Of a stretch of DNA of 64,000 nt, positions 9,492 to 18,402 are shown one piece after another. Both the position numbers and the translations under genes were made by a program. Position 1 is the first letter of the stretch. Each line of letters opens with the position of its first letter. The DNA comes from Phaeobacter sp. J2-8. GTDB lineage: Bacteria > Pseudomonadota > Alphaproteobacteria > Rhodobacterales > Rhodobacteraceae. The stretch lies in contig NZ_JALIEC010000005.1 of the NCBI RefSeq assembly GCF_022867865.1, forward strand, positions 1 to 64,000, written 5' to 3'. Below the pieces are notes generated by a model. That model made no database searches, was not told the origin of the DNA, and saw nothing but the letters and a program-made list of their open reading frames with translations.

Positions 9492-10868
9492 ATGCGCATG
9501 CCACGCCGACTTTTGATCCCATTTTGTCTTATGCTCGGCGCCTGTATGCCGGTCGCCAATCCAGACACCCCAACCCGCGCGGCCAGCATGGACACCACCC
9601 TGCCGGTGATGAAAACCTTTTCCGTCCCGCGCCCCACCCCGGTGCGGCGGTCCAATGCCGACACCGCACGCGATTTCATGGATCTGACATTCAAACTGGA
9701 AAGCGGCCTGCCCCTGCCGAGCTTTTCGCGGTTTGAAGGCCCGATTGCGGTGCGCGTGACCGGCGATGCGCCAGCGCAGCTCGACCGCGATCTGAAACGT
9801 CTGGTGCATCGGCTGCGCAGCGAAGCGGCCATCGACATCCAGCAGGTTGCCCCAAATCAGGACGCCCGGATCACGATCCACGCCGTCAGCTCTGGCGAAA
9901 TCCGCCGCGCCCTGCCGATGGCCGCCTGTTTTGTGGTGCCGAATGTCAGTTCGCTGGCCGAATACAAACGCCTGCGCCGCAGCGCCTTGTTGAACTGGGC
10001 CCAGGTGAAGCGCCGCGAAAAGATCGCGATCTTCATTCCCAACGACAGCACGCCACAGGAAATGCGCGATTGCCTGCACGAAGAACTGGCGCAATCGCTG
10101 GGACCGTTGAATGACCTCTATCGTCTGTCGGATTCGGTGTTCAACGACGACAATGTGCACACGGTTCTGACCGGGTTCGACATGTTGGTGCTGCGCGCCA
10201 CCTATGACCGCGAGCTGCATTCCGGCATGAGCCGCGCCGAAGTGGCCCGGCGCATTCCCGGCATTCTGGCCCGGATCAACCCACAGGGTCAGGGCATCGC
10301 GCCGCACCCCACCTCTGACACGCCGCGGGTCTGGATCGAAGCCATCCAAACCGCGCTTGGCCCCGGCACAAAACATGCGCAACGCCGCAGATCGGCGCTT
10401 GAGGCGTTGAAAGTCGCCTCTGCCATGGGCTGGAACGACCACCGCCGGGCATTTTCGCATTACGCCATGGGCCGCATCCTGTTGCACAGCGATCCCGATC
10501 AGGCACGGGCCGAATTCGAAGCGGCCAAACGATTCTATGAATATTCCCCCTCGGCCGAGTTGCATCAGGCCTATGCCGCGTCGCAATTGGCCGCGCTGGA
10601 ACTGGCGCGCAACAACCCCGAACGAGCCATGCTGTTGATCGGGCCGCATATCGACACCGCCGCCCGCCACGAAAACGCGGCGCTGCTCAGCACCCTGATG
10701 ATGTTGCGCGCAAAATCGCTCGATCTGATGGGCCGGGTGTCCGAAGCACGCGAGGTCCGCATGGACTCTCTCGGTTGGGCGCGCTACGGCTTTGGCGCGG
10801 ATTGGGCGGTACGTGCGAAACTGCGCGAAATCTCTTCACTCAGCCCGCTCAAAGGCCGCAGAGGCTAG
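9492..10868 (+). CDS. DUF2927 domain lipoprotein
   Basis: A 458-residue protein with a lipoprotein signal: a basic N-terminus MRMPRR, a hydrophobic stretch and the lipobox LGAC with the modified cysteine at residue 18. Residues about 60-270 match the DUF2927 pattern, including a CLHEELAQSLGPLNDLYRLSDSVFNDDN stretch that looks like a metal-binding HE pair as in gluzincin-like proteins, although a full HExxH is absent. The C-terminal 150 residues are helical and repeat-like, reminiscent of TPR. Likely periplasmic and membrane-anchored. Function unknown; DUF2927 proteins are common in Rhodobacteraceae. Confidence 0.85.
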   Translation: MRMPRRLLIPFCLMLGACMPVANPDTPTRAASMDTTLPVMKTFSVPRPTPVRRSNADTARDFMDLTFKLESGLPLPSFSRFEGPIAVRVTGDAPAQLDRDLKRLVHRLRSEAAIDIQQVAPNQDARITIHAVSSGEIRRALPMAACFVVPNVSSLAEYKRLRRSALLNWAQVKRREKIAIFIPNDSTPQEMRDCLHEELAQSLGPLNDLYRLSDSVFNDDNVHTVLTGFDMLVLRATYDRELHSGMSRAEVARRIPGILARINPQGQGIAPHPTSDTPRVWIEAIQTALGPGTKHAQRRRSALEALKVASAMGWNDHRRAFSHYAMGRILLHSDPDQARAEFEAAKRFYEYSPSAELHQAYAASQLAALELARNNPERAMLLIGPHIDTAARHENAALLSTLMMLRAKSLDLMGRVSEAREVRMDSLGWARYGFGADWAVRAKLREISSLSPLKGRRG

Positions 10869-10917
10869 GGCCATCCCGCCCGCCGCTGCGTCAGACGTGA
10901 ACAAAAGGGCAAAGCGG

Positions 10918-11085
10918 ATGTTGGTATTCTTGGGCGCTGTCATCGGTGGCATTATCGGCGGCACAATCGCCAAACGGCGCGGCGGCAAGCGGCTCGACAT
11001 TATACAATATGTCGGCATCTATGCCTTGATCTTTGCCCTTGGCGGTCTGCTCGCCACATTGGTCATTCATCGCCTGTCCATCTGA
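10918..11085 (+). CDS. Small two-helix membrane protein
   Basis: A 55-residue protein starting at ATG 10918 after AGGGC. It has two hydrophobic segments: a glycine-rich helix (LVFLGAVIGGIIGGTIA) followed by the basic loop KRRGGKR, then a second helix (YVGIYALIFALGGLLATLV). It lies 49 bases after the DUF2927 gene and 10 bases before the CoxE-type vWA gene, so it is probably part of the same transcript. I do not recognise a characterised family. A longer frame reaching back to 10792 overlaps the DUF2927 gene and has no extra support. Confidence 0.7.
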   Translation: MLVFLGAVIGGIIGGTIAKRRGGKRLDIIQYVGIYALIFALGGLLATLVIHRLSI

Positions 11086-11095
11086 GGGCCGCGCA

Positions 11096-12280
11096 ATGTT
11101 TGTGCCCTTCTTCGAAACCCTGCGCGCGACGGGCATCCCTGTGTCCCTGCGCGAATATCTGGCGTTTCTCGAAGGCATGTCCGCCGGATTGGCGACCTAT
11201 GACGCGGATGCGTTTTACTACCTGGCCCGCAGCGCCATGGTCAAAGACGAACGCAACCTCGACAAATTTGACCGGGCATTTGCGCAAAGCTTCAAAGGGT
11301 TGGAGGCCATCAGCGCGCAGGATGTGCTGAACGCGGTGGATCTGCCCGAAGAATGGCTCCGCAAGATGGCGGAAAAGACCCTGTCGCCCGAGGAAATGGC
11401 CGAAATCGAGGCCCTGGGCGGCTTTGACAAGCTGATGGAAACGCTGAAACAGCGGCTTGAGGAACAAAAGGGCCGCCATCAGGGCGGCAACAAATGGATT
11501 GGCACTGCCGGCACCTCACCTTTTGGCGCCAATGGCTATAATCCCGAAGGCGTGCGCATCGGTCAGGACCAAAGCCGCCATCAGCGCGCGGTCAAGGTCT
11601 GGGACAAACGCGAATTTCGCAATCTCGACGATCAGGTCGAACTGGGCACCCGCAATATCAAGGTCGCGCTGAAACGCCTGCGCAGCTGGGCCCGCACCGG
11701 CGCGGCCGATGAATTGGATCTGGACGGCACCATTCGCGCGACGGCCGAAAATGGCTATCTGGATGTGAAAACCCGCCCCGAACGCCACAATGCGATCAAG
11801 GTTGTGCTGTTCCTGGATGTCGGCGGCTCGATGGATGCCCATATTCGCGTGGTCGAGGAATTGTTTTCCGCCGCGCGCAGCGAATTCAAACATCTGGAAT
11901 ATTACTACTTCCACAATTGCCTGTACGAAGGCGTGTGGCGCGACAATGCACGCCGCTGGTCCGAGGTGACCCCCACCTGGGAGGTTCTGCGCACCTATGG
12001 ATCTGATTACAAATGCATCTTTGTCGGTGATGCGTCGATGTCGCCTTATGAAATCGCCTATGCCGGCGGCGCCAACGAACATTGGAACGAAGAGGCCGGC
12101 ACGGTCTGGCTCAACCGTGCGCGCGACCAATGGCCCAGCAATCTCTGGATCAATCCGGTGCCGGAAAACCATTGGGACTACACGCAATCCATCGCCATGA
12201 TCCGTGAAATTTTCGCCGATGCGATGGTGCCGCTGACATTGCAGGGCCTGGAACGCGGCATGAAGACGTTGATCAGATGA
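11096..12280 (+). CDS. CoxE-type vWA domain protein
   Basis: A 394-residue protein without signal peptide. The N-terminal half is helical (MFVPFFETLRATGIPVSLREYLAFLEGM is typical of the CoxE family). The C-terminal vWA domain has DVGGSMDAH as the MIDAS motif and a later FVGDASMSPYE. CoxE-like proteins pair with MoxR/CoxD AAA+ ATPases, and a MoxR gene is found at 7823; the pair probably acts as a chaperone for an unidentified target. The start at 11096 lies 10 bases after the small membrane gene. Its stop overlaps the next gene start by four bases (ATGA), so translation is coupled. Confidence 0.9.
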   Translation: MFVPFFETLRATGIPVSLREYLAFLEGMSAGLATYDADAFYYLARSAMVKDERNLDKFDRAFAQSFKGLEAISAQDVLNAVDLPEEWLRKMAEKTLSPEEMAEIEALGGFDKLMETLKQRLEEQKGRHQGGNKWIGTAGTSPFGANGYNPEGVRIGQDQSRHQRAVKVWDKREFRNLDDQVELGTRNIKVALKRLRSWARTGAADELDLDGTIRATAENGYLDVKTRPERHNAIKVVLFLDVGGSMDAHIRVVEELFSAARSEFKHLEYYYFHNCLYEGVWRDNARRWSEVTPTWEVLRTYGSDYKCIFVGDASMSPYEIAYAGGANEHWNEEAGTVWLNRARDQWPSNLWINPVPENHWDYTQSIAMIREIFADAMVPLTLQGLERGMKTLIR

Positions 12281-12645
12281 GCAGCAAAGGCAACGATCTG
12301 AAGCAGTTCTGGCGCGACAATCGCCTGTTGGTCACCGGGTTCGCGTTGGCCCTGGCTGTGATGTTGTTCTTTGCCCTGCGCACCGTATCGTTCTGGATCT
12401 ATTGGAATGATCCCGCCCACCGCAATCAGGACATCGAAGGCTGGATGACCCCGCGCTATGTCGCCCATTCCTGGGCCGTCCCGCCCAAGGTCGTCGCCGA
12501 TGTCATGGGGCTTGAACCGGGCGGCCCACGGGTGACCCTGCATCAGATGGCCGAAAACCGCGGCGAAACGCTGGATGCGCTTGTGGCGCGGATCATGGCG
12601 GCCATTCTGGCCCATCGCGCCGAACGCGAGGCCCGCCGCCCGTGA
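12277..12645 (+). CDS. Conserved single-pass membrane protein of unknown function
   Basis: A 122-residue protein: a short basic N-terminus, one transmembrane helix at about 18-38 (LLVTGFALALAVMLFFALRTV), then a soluble part with WNDPAHRNQDIEGWMTPRYVAHSW. It overlaps the vWA gene by four bases at the start and the DedA gene by four bases at the end. I do not recognise a characterised family; position suggests a role with the MoxR/CoxE genes or simple co-expression. Confidence 0.8.
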   Translation: MSSKGNDLKQFWRDNRLLVTGFALALAVMLFFALRTVSFWIYWNDPAHRNQDIEGWMTPRYVAHSWAVPPKVVADVMGLEPGGPRVTLHQMAENRGETLDALVARIMAAILAHRAEREARRP

Positions 12646-13256
12646 GCGACACATTGTTCCAGCTGGTGGCGGACTATGGTGTCTGGCTTCTTGCCGTCGC
12701 CTGTTTTCTGTCCTGCCTGCTGGTGCCAATCCCGACGTCGCTGCTGATGCTGGCGGGCGGAGCCTTTGTGGCGGCAGGTGATCTTGACCTCGGCAATACC
12801 CTTGCGGCGGCCTGGATCGGGGCGGTGCTTGGCGATCAGGCCGGGTTTCGCATTGGCCGTATGGCCGCGACCACGCTGGACCGTCTGGCGGCGCGCTGGC
12901 CGAAACAAGGCCGCACCTTGCAAAAAGCCCGCGATCTGGTGGCCCGTCAGGGCGAAATCGGCGTGTTTTTCTCGACCTGGCTGGTGGCACCGCTGGGGCC
13001 CTATGTGAACCTGATTGCCGGGGCGACCGGTTTGAAATGGCTGCGGTTCACCATCTGGGACGCGGCCGGAGAGGCGATCTGGGTCTCTGCCTATATCGGG
13101 CTTGGCTATGTCTTTGCCGATCAATTGACGATGGTGGCCAATGTGGCCTCCAATGCGACCGGTTTTCTGGCGGCGGCGGCGGTGGCCCTGTTGTTTGGCC
13201 TGTTGCTGCGGTCGCGACTGCGCAAGACGCGGCGCGACCGCCCAACCCCGAACTAA
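12642..13256 (+). CDS. DedA/VTT-family membrane protein
   Basis: A 204-residue polytopic membrane protein. It has the DedA pattern: an early PIPTSLLMLAGGAF re-entrant-like loop, GAVLGDQAGFRIGR in the middle, and FFSTWLVAPLGPYVNLIAGATGLKWLRF (the conserved F..R..P/G region) before the last helices. DedA proteins are linked to lipid-carrier recycling and membrane homeostasis. The start is GTG at 12642, overlapping the upstream stop as GTGA, consistent with translational coupling. Confidence 0.85.
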   Translation: MSDTLFQLVADYGVWLLAVACFLSCLLVPIPTSLLMLAGGAFVAAGDLDLGNTLAAAWIGAVLGDQAGFRIGRMAATTLDRLAARWPKQGRTLQKARDLVARQGEIGVFFSTWLVAPLGPYVNLIAGATGLKWLRFTIWDAAGEAIWVSAYIGLGYVFADQLTMVANVASNATGFLAAAAVALLFGLLLRSRLRKTRRDRPTPN

Positions 13257-13327
13257 GGCGTTCGCGCCAAATCCGGATCACTCTGTTTGATGCTGACGGT
13301 CTGACAGAAACGCCATGTCGCCCGGTC

Positions 13328-13696
13328 TCAGCCCAGCAAACCCCAAACCCCAAGCACAGTTGTCGGCACAAAAAGCCACCCCTGCGGCACCACGCGGTAG
13401 CTTTGCCCAATCATCGGCACGCTCAGAATGCCCAACATCATGATGCCCAGTGACAACAGGGTCGCCGCCAATGCCAACCCTTGGGTCAGCCCAACCGCAT
13501 CAAGACCAAAGAACACCGCCATCAACAACAAGACCACGCTCACAATGTGCCAACAAAACCACAAAACGTCGCGCACCATCGGATCAAGGCTCTGATCCGC
13601 GCGCAGCGGCCTGGCAACATCCCGCCCTCCAACAAAAAAATGAACCAAACACCACAGCAGCGATAGCCCGGCGGCAGTGAACAAGACGAAATTCAT
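13328..13696 (-). CDS. Four-helix membrane protein of unknown function
   Basis: A 122-residue very hydrophobic protein with about four predicted membrane helices: MNFVLFTAAGLSLLWCLVHFF, VLWFCWHIVSVVLLLMAVFFGL, LALAATLLSLGIMMLGILSV and a C-terminal LFVPTTVLGVWGLL. The ATG at 13696 is preferred over 13759 because it begins directly at the first membrane helix. It is convergent with the DedA gene and divergent from the M48 peptidase gene. No characterised family recognised. Confidence 0.72.
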   Translation of the reverse strand: MNFVLFTAAGLSLLWCLVHFFVGGRDVARPLRADQSLDPMVRDVLWFCWHIVSVVLLLMAVFFGLDAVGLTQGLALAATLLSLGIMMLGILSVPMIGQSYRVVPQGWLFVPTTVLGVWGLLG

Positions 13697-13802
13697 GACC
13701 CGATACCCGAAATTGCCTGCACTGACCTCACCATGACCAAAGTTCACAGCCCGTCCCATGTGGCAACTTGTCCAGCCCCGCCCGGTGCCCCATATCTAGG
13801 GC

Positions 13803-14483
13803 ATGTTGAAATTCACCCCAATCCTCCTGGCCATCCTCTACGCATTGGCGATGTACCATTTCTCGGCCTGGCGCACCCGCAAGGAGTTGGACCAGAAATC
13901 AACCGAACTGGCCGATCCCGGCCTGATGGCGCTGACCAATCGCATGGCCAAGGCGCTCGATTTGCCGCGCATCCGGGTGCATATCTATGAAATTGATCCG
14001 GTCAACGGGCTGGCCGCGCCAGACGGGCGGATCTTCATCACCCGCGGCTTTTACCGCAAATACCGCAATGGCGAGGTGACTGGCGAGGAACTGGCCAGCG
14101 TGATCGCCCATGAACTGGGCCATGTGGCGCTGGGCCATTCCCGCCGCCGGATGATCGACTTTTCCGGTCAGAACGCCCTGCGCACCGCTCTTGGCATGGT
14201 GCTCAGCCGGTTCCTGCCGGGAATTGGTGTCTGGATCGCCAATATGCTGACATCGCTCCTGGCCGCCCGCCTGTCACGATCCGACGAATACGAAGCGGAT
14301 GCCTATGCCGCCGCCCTGCTGACCAAAGCCGGAATCGGCGTACAGGCCCAGATCAGCCTGTTCCATAAACTGGACGCATTGACCGCCGGCCGCGGCGGTG
14401 CAGCCCCGGCCTGGCTGTTGAGCCACCCCAAAACCGCCGATCGGGTTGCGGCACTGGAAAAACTGGAAGGTCGCTGGAAATAA
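13803..14483 (+). CDS. M48-family membrane-associated zinc metalloprotease
   Basis: A 226-residue protease of the HtpX/Oma1-like M48 family. An N-terminal membrane helix (about 1-20) is followed by the zinc site H103-E104-L-G-H107 and a third ligand glutamate in RSDEYEADAYAA downstream. Two hydrophobic stretches (around 125-160) may form a hairpin in the membrane. Such peptidases degrade misfolded membrane or periplasmic proteins. Transcribed alone: the upstream gene is divergent and the downstream gene convergent. Confidence 0.88.
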   Translation: MLKFTPILLAILYALAMYHFSAWRTRKELDQKSTELADPGLMALTNRMAKALDLPRIRVHIYEIDPVNGLAAPDGRIFITRGFYRKYRNGEVTGEELASVIAHELGHVALGHSRRRMIDFSGQNALRTALGMVLSRFLPGIGVWIANMLTSLLAARLSRSDEYEADAYAAALLTKAGIGVQAQISLFHKLDALTAGRGGAAPAWLLSHPKTADRVAALEKLEGRWK

Positions 14484-14546
14484 AGCATGTCGCTGGAAAT
14501 AAAACATCCAGATCACCGACCATCAAACCCAAATCCGCCCCGGGTC

Positions 14547-14595
14547 TTCATCTGACCATAAATATCCCGGGGGGTCCGGGGGGCTGGCCCCCCGG
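14547..14595 (-). repeat. Intergenic dispersed repeat (copy A) with GC-rich hairpin
   Basis: Read on the minus strand, 14568-14547 contains GGGATATTT followed by GGTCAGATGAA, nearly the same as a second intergenic copy at 49316-49337. Next to it, 14576-14595 forms a perfect 8-bp hairpin CCGGGGGG/CCCCCCGG with a CTGG loop. It lies between convergent genes (M48 peptidase and PIN protein). Similar elements recur, as I recall, in other roseobacter genomes. Confidence 0.65.
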
Positions 14596-14676
14596 CCTGT
14601 CGGCACGCCACGGCGTGACGAAAACTTCCATAAACACGGCTAAAGAAACTGCGCGCCGGGGCACATCCCGTCCGGC

Positions 14677-15216
14677 TCAGCCCAATGCCTTGGCCAACCT
14701 CGGCAATCGTGCCTTTTTCAACAGGGGCCGCATCTGCCAATCATGCTCCGACAGCCGCCTGGCCTTGGCCAGAACCTGATCCGCAACATGGGCCATCATA
14801 TCCGGCTGCGCCTGCCAAATTCCATGCAGAAACCCGTCCGGGTCCAGACGCGAAAGCCCCTCTTCCGCCAGGATCTGACGCGGAAAATCCTTGGCATTCA
14901 AGGTACAGATCATATCTGCCGACCCCGCAATCGCCGCAGCAAGCACATGCACGTCATTGCCATCCGGCAACCACAGCCGTGCCTCAAGCGAGGGCGGCCA
15001 TGCCACCTCCGCGCCCGGCCAATCCACGGCCATCATGGCAATCTCGCCCCGGGCTTGCGCCTCGGCCTCGGGGCCGATCTTGCGGGTCGAACGCGCCCAT
15101 TCCTCCAGAATGCGGGCCGACCACAACGGGGTAAACGCCCCTTGCCCCGCCGCCCCCAAAAGCATCTCGCGCATCACCGTCGGAAAGATCACACAGGCGT
15201 CAAGCAGCACCTTCAT
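14677..15216 (-). CDS. PIN-domain protein (putative ribonuclease)
   Basis: A 179-residue PIN-domain protein. MKVLLDACVIF carries the first acidic residue (D6), LPDGNDVHVLAAAIAG the central acidic cluster, and MICTLNAKDFP the last conserved strand. It is probably an Mg-dependent ribonuclease. I recall the NCBI family name RSP_2648 PIN-domain protein for this type. No antitoxin-like gene is adjacent; instead its ATG overlaps the stop of the RNA methyltransferase gene (ATGA), so it is probably a housekeeping partner in RNA metabolism rather than a toxin. The longer frame back to 15390 lies inside the methyltransferase gene and was not used. Confidence 0.82.
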   Translation of the reverse strand: MKVLLDACVIFPTVMREMLLGAAGQGAFTPLWSARILEEWARSTRKIGPEAEAQARGEIAMMAVDWPGAEVAWPPSLEARLWLPDGNDVHVLAAAIAGSADMICTLNAKDFPRQILAEEGLSRLDPDGFLHGIWQAQPDMMAHVADQVLAKARRLSEHDWQMRPLLKKARLPRLAKALG

Positions 15217-16406
15217 AGGCGATAGAACAATGCTTTGAGATACCCCGATTCCGCCAATTGCGGCATCAACGGATGGTCCGGCCCGGCAAAGCCCGTGTGC
15301 AGCAACGCGCCCTGCCGCCCGGCGCGGCCGATCCCGCGCATACAGGCCGTGCGAAACGCATTCAGATCCGCCGCATGTGAACAGGAACACAGGCCCAGAT
15401 ACCCGCCGTCCTTCACCAGGGCCGCCGCCAGCCGCGCCACCCGTTCATAGGCCCGCAACCCGGCCTCAAGCGCCGGTTTCGACGGTGCAAAGGCCGGTGG
15501 ATCACAGATCACCACATCAAATGTCGCGCCCTCAGCGGCCAAGGCCGCAAGGGCATCAAACGCATCCCCCTGCCGGATCACCAGCTGATCCGCCTGCCCC
15601 ATGGCCGCCGCTCCGTCCTTGGCCAGATCAAGCGCCGGCGCAGACCCATCGACACAGGTCGCCCGACCAGCGCCCGCCGCCAACATCGCCAGACCAAAGC
15701 CACCGACATGGGAAAACACGTCCAGAACCTCGGCCCCCGGCGCCACCAGCCGGCTGGCAAAGGAATGGTTCATGCGTTGATCATAAAACAACCCGGTTTT
15801 CTGCCCGCCGGTCAGATCGGCCAGATAGGTCGCGCCGTTCATCACCACCGGCAGCGCCGCTTCGGGGGCTGCGCCCACCAGAACAGAAGACAGGTCATCC
15901 AGCCCCTCTAGCGACCGGGTGCGCCCAGAGGCGTTCTTCAATACATTTTCCGCCTCGGTCACCACCTGCAACGCGGCCGTCAGCTCGTCCAGCCGCACCT
16001 CCAGCCAGGCGGCATTGGGCTGCACCACCAGCGTGTCGCCAAAGCGGTCAATCACCAACCCCGGCAGACCATCCGCCTCGGCATGGACAAGCCGGTAATG
16101 TGGCGTGTCAAAAAGCTGCTCCCGCAGGGCCAGCGCCCGGCGCAGTTTCGCTTCGAACCAGGCTTGATCGACCACCTCCGCAGGATCACGCGACAACACC
16201 CTGCCGATGATCTTGGAATTCGGATTGGCCGCGACCAGCGCCAGTGGCGTGCGGTCGGCATCCTCCAGCACCGCAAGCGCGCCGGGGGCAATGCCCCGCG
16301 TACGCCGGTCGGTCACAACTTCGTTGGCAAAAACCCAAGGCGCGCCATGTCGAATGGCACGGACGTTGGATTTCGGTTTCATGCGGATCACGGGAAGCTC
16401 TGTCAT
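15213..16406 (-). CDS. RlmI-like SAM-dependent RNA methyltransferase with PUA domain
   Basis: A 397-residue protein. Residues about 5-80 form a PUA RNA-binding domain (RMKPKSNVRAIRHGAPWVFANEV), followed by the EEHD-like linker and a Rossmann methyltransferase with motif I LDVFSHVGGFGLAMLAAGAG and motif IV VICDPPAFAPSK. The family includes RlmI, which makes m5C1962 in 23S rRNA. In Rhodobacteraceae it is, as I recall, labelled RSP_2647 family. It overlaps the PIN gene by four bases. Divergent from edd. Confidence 0.9.
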   Translation of the reverse strand: MTELPVIRMKPKSNVRAIRHGAPWVFANEVVTDRRTRGIAPGALAVLEDADRTPLALVAANPNSKIIGRVLSRDPAEVVDQAWFEAKLRRALALREQLFDTPHYRLVHAEADGLPGLVIDRFGDTLVVQPNAAWLEVRLDELTAALQVVTEAENVLKNASGRTRSLEGLDDLSSVLVGAAPEAALPVVMNGATYLADLTGGQKTGLFYDQRMNHSFASRLVAPGAEVLDVFSHVGGFGLAMLAAGAGRATCVDGSAPALDLAKDGAAAMGQADQLVIRQGDAFDALAALAAEGATFDVVICDPPAFAPSKPALEAGLRAYERVARLAAALVKDGGYLGLCSCSHAADLNAFRTACMRGIGRAGRQGALLHTGFAGPDHPLMPQLAESGYLKALFYRL

Positions 16407-16538
16407 GACGCCCTGATAGGGCTTTGCGCCCGCCGGGGAAAGCCCCGATCCACCTCTCGCGCCAAGGCTGACCCTGTGTTACGATCTATGGGGAAACAAC
16501 TTGATTTCGGGCATCCGCACAGGGTATACGAAAATTAA

Positions 16539-16550
16539 GTTAGCGCTAAC
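16539..16550. promoter_or_regulatory. LacI-type palindromic operator upstream of edd
   Basis: GTTAGCGCTAAC is a perfect 12-bp palindrome with the central CG and flanks typical of LacI-family operators. It lies 46 bases before the edd start, where it could block transcription. A second TAGCGCTA core is found just after edd at 18403. No LacI-family gene is present in the window. Confidence 0.7.
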
Positions 16551-16596
16551 ACGTCTCTGGGCGTGATCCATTCCATGCACGCCGACAGGAGCCAGC

Positions 16597-18402
16597 ATGA
16601 CACTCAACGCCACAATCGCCGATGTCACCGACCGTATCCGCAAACGGTCCGAAACCCGCCGCGCATCCTATCTCGACAAAATGCGCCGCGCCGCCGAGGA
16701 AGGCCCGCGCCGGGGTCATTTGACCTGCGGCAACCAGGCCCATGCCTTTGCCGCCAATGCCGATGACAAGGCCGCATTGGCCGAAGGTCGGGTGCCCAAT
16801 CTCGGGATCATCACGTCTTACAACGACATGTTGTCGGCCCACCAACCGTTTGAGACCTACCCCCAGCGGATCAAATCCGCCGCGCGCCGCGCCGGTGGCA
16901 CAGCCCAGGTCTCGGGCGGGGTTCCGGCGATGTGTGACGGCGTCACACAGGGCCAGGTCGGCATGGAATTGTCGTTGTTCTCACGCGATGTGATTGCATT
17001 GGCCACCGGTGTGTCGCTGTCGCACAATACCTATGACGCCGCTGTTTACCTTGGGGTCTGCGACAAGATCGTGCCGGGGCTGATCATTGCTGCGGCGACA
17101 TTCGGCTATATTCCCGGCCTGTTCATTCCGGCAGGTCCGATGACATCCGGCATCCCCAACGACCAAAAAGCCAAGGTGCGCCAACAGTTTGCCACCGGCG
17201 AAGTCGGTCGCGACAAGCTGATGGAGGCCGAAATGGCCTCCTACCACGGGCCGGGCACCTGTACCTTCTATGGCACCGCCAACACCAACCAGATGCTGAT
17301 GGAATTCATGGGGCTGCACCTGCCGGGCACCAGTTTCATCAATCCCGGCACCGAGCTGCGCGATGCGCTGACCGATGCCGCGACCGAACGGGCGCTGTCG
17401 ATCACCGCACTTGGCAATGATTACACCCCGGTCTGTGACGTTCTGGACGAACGGGCCTTTGTGAATGGCATTGTCGGGCTGATGGCGACCGGCGGCTCCA
17501 CCAACCTTGTGCTGCACCTGCCCGCGATGGCGCGTGCCGCCGGGATTGAATTGACGCTGGAAGATTTCGACGCCATTTCCAACACCGTGCCGCTGATGGC
17601 CAAGGTCTATCCCAACGGTCTGGCGGATGTGAACCATTTTCACGCCGCTGGCGGGCTTGGCTTCATGATTGGCGAATTGCTGGATGCGGGCCTTCTGCAT
17701 GACGACACCGTCACCGTGGCCGGCGGCGGGCTTGCGGCTTATGCCCAGGAACCGAAACTGCGCGATGGCACTTTGGTCTGGGAAGACGGCTCGAAAGAAA
17801 GCCAGAACGAAAAGATCCTGCGCCCGGTGGGCCGCGCGTTCCAGCCCACAGGCGGATTGAAACAGATGCATGGCAATCTCGGCCATGGCATGATGAAGGT
17901 CTCGGCCGTGGCCCCCGAACGTCATATCGTCGAAGCGCCTTGCCGGGTGTTCCACGATCAGGATTCGGTCAAGGCCGCCTTCAAAGCCGGGGAATTCACC
18001 GGCGACACCGTGATCGTCGTACGTTTTCAGGGGCCGAAATCCAACGGCATGCCGGAATTGCACGGGCTGACCCCAACGCTCGCGGTGCTTCAGGACCGGG
18101 GCTACAAGGTCGCCCTTGTCACCGATGGCCGCATGTCCGGCGCTTCGGGCAAGGTGCCTTCGGCAATCCATATCAGCCCGGAGGCCGCTGACGGCGGGCC
18201 GCTGGCCAAACTCCGCGATGGCGACATTGTGCGGGTCGATGCCACCAACGGCCGGATCGAGGCACTTGTCGATGATTTCGACAGCCGCGAAACCATCACG
18301 GCCGATTTGTCCGGCAATGGCCATGGTGTCGGCCGCGAATTGTTCGAAGCCTTCCGCAACAACGTCGGCCTTGCCTCAAACGGGGCGGCAGTGGTTGTGT
18401 GA
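16597..18402 (+). CDS. edd: Phosphogluconate dehydratase (Entner-Doudoroff)
   Basis: A 601-residue IlvD/Edd-family dehydratase converting 6-phosphogluconate to 2-keto-3-deoxy-6-phosphogluconate. Cysteines expected to bind the iron-sulfur cluster are in MCDGVTQG (about 110) and GPGTCTFYGTANTNQM (about 225). The conserved TDGRMSGASGKVPSAIHISPEA stretch near the C-terminus is typical of Edd. Length is normal for Edd (about 600) and longer than IlvD. The aldolase gene eda follows 101 bases later, giving the two committed Entner-Doudoroff steps, and a LacI-type operator lies upstream. Confidence 0.97.
   Translation: MTLNATIADVTDRIRKRSETRRASYLDKMRRAAEEGPRRGHLTCGNQAHAFAANADDKAALAEGRVPNLGIITSYNDMLSAHQPFETYPQRIKSAARRAGGTAQVSGGVPAMCDGVTQGQVGMELSLFSRDVIALATGVSLSHNTYDAAVYLGVCDKIVPGLIIAAATFGYIPGLFIPAGPMTSGIPNDQKAKVRQQFATGEVGRDKLMEAEMASYHGPGTCTFYGTANTNQMLMEFMGLHLPGTSFINPGTELRDALTDAATERALSITALGNDYTPVCDVLDERAFVNGIVGLMATGGSTNLVLHLPAMARAAGIELTLEDFDAISNTVPLMAKVYPNGLADVNHFHAAGGLGFMIGELLDAGLLHDDTVTVAGGGLAAYAQEPKLRDGTLVWEDGSKESQNEKILRPVGRAFQPTGGLKQMHGNLGHGMMKVSAVAPERHIVEAPCRVFHDQDSVKAAFKAGEFTGDTVIVVRFQGPKSNGMPELHGLTPTLAVLQDRGYKVALVTDGRMSGASGKVPSAIHISPEAADGGPLAKLRDGDIVRVDATNGRIEALVDDFDSRETITADLSGNGHGVGRELFEAFRNNVGLASNGAAVVV

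Noticed and set aside
8955-10670. Long minus-strand open frame opposite the GNAT and DUF2927 genes
   Set aside because: Antisense shadow: it spans two genes and their junction, and has no recognisable motif.
14677-15216. Toxin-antitoxin module based on the PIN domain
   Set aside because: No small antitoxin gene is adjacent; the neighbour is a full RNA methyltransferase gene.
16981-18324. Minus-strand open frame opposite edd
   Set aside because: Edd is unmistakable on the other strand, and the antisense product has no domain.
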